Part shown: piece by piece, positions 7,474-12,154 of the stretch
Position numbering within the stretch: the stretch's first letter is position 1
Layout of the letters: each line of letters begins with the position of its first letter
Assembly: GCA_035646635.1 (NCBI GenBank)
Contig: DASRPA010000216.1
Location: 1-12,154, forward strand
Source of the DNA: JACDAL01 sp035646635
Lineage (GTDB): Bacteria; Actinomycetota; CADDZG01; WHSQ01
Length of the DNA: 12,154 bases
Direction: 5' to 3'
Made by a program: the position numbers and the translations under genes
The notes under the pieces: model-generated
Databases searched by the model: none
The model's input: only the letters and a program-made list of their open reading frames with translations
What the model was told of the DNA's origin: nothing

Positions 7474-7683
7474 GTGGACAATCGAGTGTCGGTGAGGGAG
7501 CTTCGCAATCGCATCAGCGAGATTCTCCGCGTCGGCGATCGCCTGAGAGTCACTCGGAACCGCCGTCCGGTAGCCGATCCGCGCAGGCAAGAAGGCATGC
7601 GCTGGGCCGAGCTGAGCGAAGTGCTGGGGTCTGTCCAAGCCGATGCGGAGCTTGCCAAAGACTTGAGCGCGACTGAAGATGTT
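7474..7683 (+). pseudogene. Orphan Phd/YefM-type antitoxin, probably decayed
   Basis: A GTG start at 7474 is preceded by GAGG (7467-7470). The first ~70 residues resemble the prevent-host-death/YefM antitoxin family: VSVRELRNRISEIL (5-18) is the N-terminal helix, RLRVTRNRRPVAD (23-35) is the beta hairpin, and WAELSEVLGSV with AELAKDLSATEDV corresponds to the C-terminal toxin-binding part. Compared with usual family members, a few residues seem missing between ILR and GDRL and after RPVA. The expected stop near residue 75 is absent: the frame stays open to 8158-8160 through the next gene's antisense-like reading. TGA triplets at 7664 and 7674 in the other two frames suggest a small frame change near the end. 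No toxin (PIN, RelE, Doc) follows. Alternatively it is a functional short protein with an unusual tail. Family call is fairly firm; decay is inference. Confidence 0.65.
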
Positions 7684-8266
7684 TCGGCCGCCCACGGCGT
7701 GGGCGCGGTTTCTCCGCCGAAGGGAGTTGCTCCTGGGGCTCGTTGCCGCCCTCATCCTTGGCGCGGCCCTTGCACTGACCCTTCTCGTGCAAGATCGACC
7801 CCCATCCCGCTGGACGAGCATCGAGGACCGAAAACTCGGCATCTCCGCCGAGTACCCGACCGCTTGGCATCATCAGCGGTTCGACCACCAGTTGGGACTG
7901 CTTGCTATCCGCCGAGGGATCGTGCTGTCGAACGTTCGGCACCGCTTCCGCTATCCGGATCTCGGTCCCGGCCGAGATACATCCGCGTGGAACATGAGGG
8001 CACTCCCTACCGAAGCGGTGGTCATGGAGATCTCTCAGACACTGCGTTTCCTCATGACCTGTCGCGAAACGGAACGCTTCCCGCTCTCACTCCACAACGC
8101 AGAGCGTACCCGTGGTGCCTATGGATCGCCTCCCCGCCTATTCTTGTCCGGTTGCATTGAGGACAAGCCGGGCTTCGGCATACACGTTTGGATCTGGCCT
8201 GACGCCTCTTCGGAGGACCGAAAGATCGCTCGGGAAGTCGTTTCCTCAATCCACCCAGCTGGGTAA
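7679..8266 (+). CDS. Membrane-anchored protein of unknown function
   Basis: 195 residues. The ATG at 7679 overlaps the end of the antitoxin-like frame, and its ribosome site is weak. The N-terminus is basic (R10, R13-R15) and followed by one hydrophobic segment at ~17-36, so the rest (37-195) should be outside the membrane. The outer part has a pattern KLGISAEYPTAWH (about 50-62), of the type found in many exported actinobacterial proteins with a domain that begins with a short YP-x-x-W strand; it is followed by alternating beta-like strands. Two cysteines (C128, C159) could pair. I do not recognise a named family. It lies between the two copies of the palindromic repeat together with the antitoxin remnant and may have arrived with it. 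Confidence 0.75.
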   Translation: MFRPPTAWARFLRRRELLLGLVAALILGAALALTLLVQDRPPSRWTSIEDRKLGISAEYPTAWHHQRFDHQLGLLAIRRGIVLSNVRHRFRYPDLGPGRDTSAWNMRALPTEAVVMEISQTLRFLMTCRETERFPLSLHNAERTRGAYGSPPRLFLSGCIEDKPGFGIHVWIWPDASSEDRKIAREVVSSIHPAG

Positions 8267-8278
8267 TGCAACCCTTCG

Positions 8279-8342
8279 CGTCGAGTGGTGGATAAAGGTT
8301 GCTCTGCAACCACTGACCACCACTCGGCACGTGGGAAACTGA
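8279..8342 (+). repeat. Palindromic leader repeat, copy 2
   Basis: This 64 bp copy is the more perfect of the two. CGAGTGGTGG (8282-8291) pairs fully with CCACCACTCG (8317-8326), and a further G-T wobble and one G-C pair can be added. An internal loop (ATAAA/ACTGA, five bases each side) leads to GGTTGC (8297-8302) paired with GCAACC (8306-8311) around TCT. ACCACT occurs twice (8309-8314, 8319-8324), offering two alternative partners for AGTGGT. It ends 4 nt before the thiolase ATG and so forms its whole proximal leader; no ordinary ribosome site is visible there apart from GGGAAA. Confidence 0.9.
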
Positions 8343-8346
8343 ATCC

Positions 8347-9543
8347 ATGAACGACGCCTTCATCATCGACGCGGTTCGGACGCCTATGGGGCGATTCGCT
8401 GGGGCTCTGGCGCAGGTGCGACCTGACGATCTCGCCGCCCACGTCATCGCCGCCCTCGTCCGGCGCACCGGCGCTCCCGGCGATCGCATCGACGATGTCT
8501 ACTGGGGTGCCGCCAACCAGGCGGGCGAGGACAACCGCAATGTTGCCCGCATGGCGGCGTTGCTCGCAGGCCTCCCGGTGGATGTTCCCGGTGCCACCGT
8601 CAACCGGCTGTGCGGGTCGGGACTCGAGGCCGTGAACTGTGGCTACCGTCAGATCCGCTGCGAGGAGGCGGACCTCATCGTGGCGGGGGGCTCCGAATCG
8701 ATGACGCGTGCGCCGTTCGTCATGGCCAAGGCGGCAACGGCGTGGGCACGCACGGCCGAGATCCACGACACGTCCCTGGGATGGCGCTTCGTCAACCCCC
8801 GGCTCGAAGACGCCTACGGCACTCACAGAATGGGGGAGACGGCCGAGGAGGTAGCCTCGGACTACTCGGTCACTCGCTTGGACCAGGACGAGTTCGCGCT
8901 CGAGAGCCACCGCCGGGCGGTTGAGGCGCGCGACCAAGGACGTTTCGACGACGAGGTCGTGCCGGTGAGCGTTCCTCAGCGAAAGGGCGATCCCGTCGAG
9001 GTGTCCTCAGACGAGCCCATTCGCCCCGACACCTCGCTCGAAGCGCTCGGCCGACTCCGTCCCGCTTTCGTTTCGGAGGGCTCGGTCACGGCGGGCAACT
9101 CCGCCGGCATCAACGATGGGGCCGCGGCGGTGCTGCTAGCGTCGGAGTCGGCGATAAAGGAGCAGAGCCTCGAGCCCATGGCGCGCATCGTGACCTCGGC
9201 CGTGGCCGGAGTCGAGCCGCGGGTCATGGGAATCGGGCCCATCCTCGCCACCCGCAAGGTGCTGAAGCGCGCCGGACTGTCGCTAGACGACCTCGATCTC
9301 ATCGAGCTCAACGAAGCCTTTGCGGCGCAGTCGCTTGCCTGCGTAAGAGAGCTGGGCCTAGACCCAGACAAGGTCAACGTCAACGGCGGTGCGATCGCGC
9401 TTGGGCATCCGCTGGGGTGCTCGGGCGCCCGCATCCTCACCACGCTGGTCCACGAGCTGCGACGTCGCGGCGGTCGCTACGGGCTCGCAACGATGTGCAT
9501 CGGGGTGGGTCAGGGGATTGCCACGATCATCGAACGGGTCTAG
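8347..9543 (+). CDS. Acetyl-CoA C-acyltransferase, 3-oxoadipyl-CoA thiolase-like
   Basis: 398 residues, full length for a degradative thiolase. It cleaves a 3-oxoacyl-CoA with CoA to acetyl-CoA and a shortened acyl-CoA in the cytoplasm. Nucleophile C89 lies in VNRLCGSGLEAV, N322-E323-A324-F325 is the NEAF motif, H354 lies in GHPLGCSGARI, and C384 in TMCIGVGQGIA; all key residues are intact. The stretches GAANQAGEDNRNVARMAALLAGLP, split around residue 60, and CIGVGQG are characteristic of the PcaF/PaaJ group that makes succinyl-CoA and acetyl-CoA at the end of the beta-ketoadipate or phenylacetate routes. No other gene of those routes is next to it, so a general 3-ketoacyl-CoA thiolase remains possible. 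The palindromic repeat copy 2 is its immediate leader, and tandem nested palindromes follow it. Confidence 0.93.
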   Translation: MNDAFIIDAVRTPMGRFAGALAQVRPDDLAAHVIAALVRRTGAPGDRIDDVYWGAANQAGEDNRNVARMAALLAGLPVDVPGATVNRLCGSGLEAVNCGYRQIRCEEADLIVAGGSESMTRAPFVMAKAATAWARTAEIHDTSLGWRFVNPRLEDAYGTHRMGETAEEVASDYSVTRLDQDEFALESHRRAVEARDQGRFDDEVVPVSVPQRKGDPVEVSSDEPIRPDTSLEALGRLRPAFVSEGSVTAGNSAGINDGAAAVLLASESAIKEQSLEPMARIVTSAVAGVEPRVMGIGPILATRKVLKRAGLSLDDLDLIELNEAFAAQSLACVRELGLDPDKVNVNGGAIALGHPLGCSGARILTTLVHELRRRGGRYGLATMCIGVGQGIATIIERV

Positions 9544-9583
9544 CTTCGCCGGCCCGCCCTCTCCCGAGCCCCCTCTCCCGACA

Positions 9584-9619
9584 CGGTGCTGAGGTGCGAC
9601 TGTCGTACATGAACCACCG
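9584..9619 (+). repeat. Nested-palindrome tandem repeat, copy A
   Basis: A 36 bp unit: CGGTG (9584-9588) and CCACCG (9614-9619) are outer arms; GTGCGAC (9594-9600) and GTCGTAC (9602-9608) are inner arms with one G-T wobble. It is repeated as copy B after four A bases, and lies 40 bp after the thiolase stop. Confidence 0.85.
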
Positions 9620-9623
9620 AAAA

Positions 9624-9660
9624 CGGTGGCTGAAGTGCGACTGTCGCACGTGAACCACCG
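9624..9660 (+). repeat. Nested-palindrome tandem repeat, copy B
   Basis: A 37 bp unit with perfect arms: CGGTGG (9624-9629) with CCACCG (9655-9660), and GTGCGAC (9635-9641) with GTCGCAC (9643-9649) around one T. The right outer arm of copy A can also pair with the left outer arm of copy B (CCACCG-AAAA-CGGTGG, 9614-9629), so two folds exclude each other. It ends 32 bp before the lipid kinase start. It may be a terminator, a REP-like element or a protein-binding site. Confidence 0.85.
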
Positions 9661-9692
9661 CGCGCCTATGTCTGCGAATCGCTGAGGTCATG

Positions 9693-10613
9693 ATGGCTTC
9701 CGTCTACGGCCCCCTGTTGTTGATCTGTAACCCCCGCGCGGGCTCGGGCGCGGCCCGGCGCGATGTCGTCGAGATTCGACGCCATCTCGACGCACGCGGT
9801 CTCGAGCACGAAGTCGCCTTCACCGAGCACCGTGGCCACGCGTCGGAGATCGCTCGCTCTGCCCTGAAGGACGGTCGCCGCTTTCTCGTAGCCGTCGGCG
9901 GCGACGGCACCATCCACGAAGTCGTGAACGGCATGATCGAGGACGACGCCCCCGTGCGAGCTGATGCCGTGCTCGGCGTGGCGGCCTCGGGCACCGCCTC
10001 CGACTTCATCAAGACCTTCGGCATGCCGGCTCTACCGGCCCATGCCGCGGTACATCTCGACGGTCCCGAGTCGTTTGCGATCGACATCGGCAAGGTCATC
10101 TACGAAACCGATGGGGGCCGGGAGAGCCGCTACTTCTGCAACATCGCCGAGGTTGGACTGGGCGCGATCGTGGCCCGCCGAGCTTCCTCTTTGCCCCGCG
10201 TGCTCGGCCCCCTGCTCTATCCCTTGGCTCTGTGGCTGGCGCTGATGTCCAATCGGAAGTCTCAGGTGAAGGTCGATCTCGTCGACCGTTCGTACGAAGG
10301 GCCCATGGCGAACCTCGTCGTCGCCAACGGCCAGTTCTTCGGCTCGGGGATGAAGATCGCACCGCGCGCCGCTCCCACCGACGGCCTGCTCGACATCCAG
10401 GTGCAGCACGCCTCCAAGATTGAGATGTTGGCGCAGTGGCCCAAGGTTTATCGGGGCGAGCATGTGCCGCACCCCGACGTGCTCGAGGCCAAGCGGGTGC
10501 GCGCTTCGATCACCTCGGAGCGGCCGCTGCCGATCGAGGCCGACGGGGAGCTGCTGGGCCACACGCCGGCAACATTCGAGTTGCTGAAGGACGTGCTGAG
10601 GCTCAAGGTCTGA
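9693..10613 (+). CDS. Diacylglycerol/lipid kinase (DagK/YegS-type catalytic domain)
   Basis: 306 residues from the ATG at 9693, chosen over the ATG at 9690 because GAGGT (9684-9688) then has normal spacing. It uses ATP to phosphorylate diacylglycerol or a related lipid (for example in phospholipid recycling) at the membrane face. LLLICNPRAGSG opens the domain (~8-19), and GGDGT at 69-73 is the nucleotide-binding signature, in the context VAVGGDGTIHEVVNG. The next conserved loop reads GVAASGTASDFIKTFG, where many relatives have PxGTxND; Asp is kept but Asn is replaced by Ser. GSGMKIAPRAAPTDGLLDI (~210-228) and the C-terminal IEADGELLG match the second domain's conserved strands. Length is normal. 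Sphingosine-type or polyprenol substrates cannot be excluded. It stands alone between palindromic repeats and a small promoter-linked gene. Confidence 0.93.
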   Translation: MASVYGPLLLICNPRAGSGAARRDVVEIRRHLDARGLEHEVAFTEHRGHASEIARSALKDGRRFLVAVGGDGTIHEVVNGMIEDDAPVRADAVLGVAASGTASDFIKTFGMPALPAHAAVHLDGPESFAIDIGKVIYETDGGRESRYFCNIAEVGLGAIVARRASSLPRVLGPLLYPLALWLALMSNRKSQVKVDLVDRSYEGPMANLVVANGQFFGSGMKIAPRAAPTDGLLDIQVQHASKIEMLAQWPKVYRGEHVPHPDVLEAKRVRASITSERPLPIEADGELLGHTPATFELLKDVLRLKV

Positions 10614-10616
10614 GCC
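10600..10616 (+). terminator. Small hairpin at the lipid-kinase stop codon
   Basis: GGCTCA (10600-10605) pairs with TGAGCC (10611-10616) around AGGTC; the TGA stop is in the right arm. There is no T-run. The 6 bp stem is short, so this is only a possible terminator. Confidence 0.3.
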
Positions 10617-10654
10617 GGAGAGAGGCGATCTCGACCCTGGTAGTCACTGCGGCT

Positions 10655-10663
10655 TGCTATGAT
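10655..10663 (+). promoter_or_regulatory. Extended -10 promoter element upstream of the 10760 gene
   Basis: TGC at 10655-10657 followed by TATGAT (10658-10663) matches an extended -10 (TGn plus 5 of 6 bases of TATAAT). No good -35 hexamer is seen at the usual distance, which extended -10 promoters tolerate. Start of transcription near 10670 would give a leader of about 90 nt before the ATG at 10760. Confidence 0.45.
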
Positions 10664-10759
10664 CGTGCTGCCATTGAGAGCGGTCGAGGGACGTGGCCCT
10701 ATGACGCCGCCGCAACCTGCCTCCGGCAAGGTGCGAAAGCCACGCGATGGGGAGGAAGC

Positions 10760-11266
10760 ATGATTGTCAATCAGGGGGGTGCCGCTTTTAAGTGCGGCAC
10801 CTATGCTCGGGGCCACGACGTCCACTACATCCAGTCACGGCGCTCAGAGGAGAGCGAAACGGACTTGCCGGTCCGCGGATATCTCCTCGAGGTCCGGCCG
10901 GACGGCCTTGTGTTCGTGGAGGTCGACGGCGGCGTTCGCCGATTGTGGAATCACGATCCCGGCAATTTGGCGCAGCTCGTTGCCCGCAATGATGGAGTGA
11001 TCTTCTATCAGCAAAGATTCAGCCTGCTGAGTACGCCCAAGGAAAACGGTTCATATCTGTTCTGCGTGGTGGATGCCGACAGACCCGACCGCCAGCCCTG
11101 TCCGGCGAGGCCTCCCGGGACTCCGGCTAGAGCAGACCAACCGCCCAGCGCACGAAGGTCGCGGCCCCCAAGATCACGAACAGCACCAGCGCCAGCACCG
11201 CCGGGCCCACCCACCAGTCCATCTGATGCCGCAGGGGGTCGGCGTCGGCCTCCGCGCTGCGCCTAA
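10760..11266 (+). CDS. Small protein of unknown function with read-through-like tail
   Basis: 168 residues. The ATG at 10760 follows GGGGAGGAAG, a strong ribosome site. Residues 1-~110 look like a compact beta-rich domain (GYLLEVRPDGLVFVEVDGG near 44-62, then LWNHDP and GVIFYQQRFSLLSTP), with Cys12 near the start. I do not recognise a family. From about residue 115 the sequence turns into Pro/Arg/Ala-rich low complexity, and from 11127 it lies antisense to the convergent minus-strand gene. The natural stop may therefore have been lost or a frame changed near 11090-11130, where a TAG (11128-11130) exists in another frame. A hairpin sits 18 nt into the coding sequence (10778-10801). No membrane segment or signal peptide is visible. 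Confidence 0.65.
   Translation: MIVNQGGAAFKCGTYARGHDVHYIQSRRSEESETDLPVRGYLLEVRPDGLVFVEVDGGVRRLWNHDPGNLAQLVARNDGVIFYQQRFSLLSTPKENGSYLFCVVDADRPDRQPCPARPPGTPARADQPPSARRSRPPRSRTAPAPAPPGPPTSPSDAAGGRRRPPRCA
10778..10801 (+). promoter_or_regulatory. Start-proximal hairpin in the 10760 gene
   Basis: GGTGCCGC (10778-10785) pairs perfectly with GCGGCACC (10794-10801) around an 8-base loop TTTTAAGT. It begins 18 nt after the first base of the start codon, where a stable stem can slow initiation or early elongation. It may also be coincidental coding sequence; nothing else supports a regulatory role. Confidence 0.35.
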
Positions 11267-11477
11267 CGACCAGCTCCGCTCCCCCCGCCTGGGAGAAGTG
11301 GAGGTGCTCGCGCTTGTCCTCGATCACGTCGGCGAGTCCCTGCAGCAGGTCGACGAGCTCGTTGTCGTCGAGAGTCACTGTCGCCTCGGACAGGTCCTCT
11401 CCCTTGCGATTCTCGATCCTCACGGCGCGGCCCCCAGGCGAATTCTGTGGCTTGTATTCAGTTATTGTCCCGCACAT
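11127..11477 (-). CDS. Small protein with C-terminal membrane segment
   Basis: 116 residues from the ATG at 11477, which has GGAGG at a spacing of five bases on the minus strand. A GTG at 11423 (98 residues, starting VRIENRKGEDL) and an ATG at 11489 are alternatives. The middle (about 20-80) is a charged soluble part with VTLDDNELVDLLQGLADVIEDKREHLHF, a likely helix, followed by a short strand. The last ~25 residues (WVGPAVLALVLFVILGAATFV, then RWAVGLL) form a single hydrophobic segment, suggesting a tail-anchored protein with a cytoplasmic N-terminal part. I do not recognise a family. It converges on and overlaps the open frame of the 10760 gene, and its start overlaps that of the acyl-CoA dehydrogenase gene. 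Confidence 0.78.
   Translation of the reverse strand: MCGTITEYKPQNSPGGRAVRIENRKGEDLSEATVTLDDNELVDLLQGLADVIEDKREHLHFSQAGGAELVVRRSAEADADPLRHQMDWWVGPAVLALVLFVILGAATFVRWAVGLL
11463..11468 (+). promoter_or_regulatory. Leaderless-type -10 box (TATTGT) of the acyl-CoA dehydrogenase gene
   Basis: TATTGT fits TANNNT and ends 7 nt before the ATG at 11476, the distance expected when transcription starts at the start codon. The region 11441-11468 is clearly richer in A/T than its surroundings. No Shine-Dalgarno sequence precedes the ATG, and no convincing -35 hexamer is seen. Confidence 0.55.
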
Positions 11478-12154
11478 GCCCGCCTCCATGGCGCTGTTGG
11501 ACGAGGATCAGCGCGCCGTCGTCTCGCTGGCTCGTGAGTTCGCCGCCAAGGAAGCCCGTGAGGCGGCCGAGACTTACGAGGCCCGGCAAGAGGACCCCCG
11601 CCCTCTCTACAAGCAGCTCGCCGAGCTGGGGCTGTGCGGGCTGCCCTTCCCCGACGAACACGGCGGCGCAGGGCAGAGCTATGTCACCTATCTGCTGCTG
11701 ATCGAGGAGCTCGCGCACGCCTATCTGGGTCTCGCAGTCGGGCTCTCCGTCCACACCCTGTGCGCCTTCGCGGTCGACGCCTTCGGCTCGGTCGAACAGA
11801 AGAAGGATGTCCTCTCCAGGCTGACCTCGGGGGAGTGGTACGGCGCCTATTCGCTGTCGGAGCCCGCCTCCGGCTCGGACGCTGCCGCCCTGACCACGAA
11901 GGCGGTCCGGCGCGACGGCGGCTACGCGTTGAGTGGCAGCAAGGTGTTCTGCACCCGGGGAGCGGAGGCCGACGTGGTGCTGGTCATGGCTCGCACCGGC
12001 GGGTCCGGGCCCCAGGGAGTCAGCGCGTTTCTCGTCGAGCAGGGTACGGAAGGCTTCTTCGGCTCCAAGAAGGAAGACAAGATGGGGTGGCGCTCGTCGC
12101 CGACGTGGCAGCTCGTGCTCGATAAAGCCGCCGTCCCGGAAGCGCGGCGGCTGG
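11476..12154 (+). CDS. Acyl-CoA dehydrogenase (3' end outside the window)
   Basis: 226 residues are visible of the ~380 usual for the family; the gene runs off the window. The enzyme is an FAD-dependent acyl-CoA oxidase of the 2,3-bond, passing electrons to electron-transfer flavoprotein, in fatty-acid or branched-chain/aromatic acyl-CoA breakdown. ALLDEDQRAVVSLAREFA (6-23) is the first helix of the N-terminal domain; LAELGLCGLPFPDEHGGAG (~49-67) and LLLIEELAHAYLGLAV (~72-87) follow. The middle beta domain has YSLSEPASGSDAA (~127-139), the flavin-contacting signature, then LSGSKVFCTRGAEADVVLVMA and KMGWRSSPT. The catalytic Glu lies beyond the window. The ATG at 11476 is chosen because of the leaderless -10 box; ATG at 11488 is also possible. 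It starts back to back with the small minus-strand gene. Confidence 0.93.
   Translation, partial: MPASMALLDEDQRAVVSLAREFAAKEAREAAETYEARQEDPRPLYKQLAELGLCGLPFPDEHGGAGQSYVTYLLLIEELAHAYLGLAVGLSVHTLCAFAVDAFGSVEQKKDVLSRLTSGEWYGAYSLSEPASGSDAAALTTKAVRRDGGYALSGSKVFCTRGAEADVVLVMARTGGSGPQGVSAFLVEQGTEGFFGSKKEDKMGWRSSPTWQLVLDKAAVPEARRL

Noticed and set aside
7684..8160. Continuation of the antitoxin frame through the membrane-protein gene as one 269-residue protein.
   Set aside because: The frame after ~7690 is Pro/Arg-rich and reads across a gene with a clear anchor segment; it looks like a shadow left by loss of the stop.
9594..9649. GTGCGACTGTCGCAC as an actinobacterial LexA/SOS box.
   Set aside because: It lacks the GAAC-N4-GTTC core expected of that operator, and lies after a thiolase gene rather than before a repair gene.

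Overview
The window is 12,154 bases of high-GC, gene-dense bacterial DNA. The Ala/Arg/Gly-rich proteins, abundant GTG/ATG starts, leaderless-type -10 boxes placed 6-7 nt before start codons, and the protein families present point to an actinobacterium (Actinomycetota). The lineage below phylum cannot be fixed from the sequence alone. No rRNA, tRNA, CRISPR array or transposase gene was seen.

Left part (1-2508): a coiled-coil protein (plus) converges on a Fur-family metal/peroxide regulator (minus), and their stop codons interlock in one CTAG. Divergent from the regulator is a reduced MMPL/RND-type membrane protein. Then come about 490 bases with no convincing gene.

Centre (3000-7394): a plus-strand module of an exported DUF4331 protein, a membrane-anchored TPR protein, and a NicO/HupE-like metal-permease-type protein with a 15-histidine cytoplasmic or periplasmic loop. 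The last two overlap by ATGA. A long GC-rich hairpin separates the DUF4331 gene from the TPR gene and may set their expression ratio. An envelope metal-handling role is an inference from the permease, not proven.

Right-centre (7395-9692): two near-identical ~61-64 bp palindromic repeats in the same orientation. One lies directly before a decayed orphan Phd/YefM-type antitoxin gene, the other directly before a 3-oxoadipyl-CoA-thiolase-like gene. They bracket an ~810 bp segment holding the antitoxin remnant and a membrane-anchored protein of unknown function. A second, different nested-palindrome tandem repeat follows the thiolase.

Right part (9693-12154): a diacylglycerol/lipid kinase, a small unrecognised protein with its own likely promoter and a start-proximal hairpin, a tail-anchored-looking small protein on the minus strand, and the N-terminal 226 residues of an acyl-CoA dehydrogenase running off the window. 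Thiolase and acyl-CoA dehydrogenase suggest nearby acyl-CoA or aromatic catabolism, but they are not in one operon here.

The best candidates for something undescribed are the paired palindromic leaders around the orphan antitoxin, the DUF4331-TPR-NicO module with its hairpin, and the tandem nested palindromes at 9584-9660.
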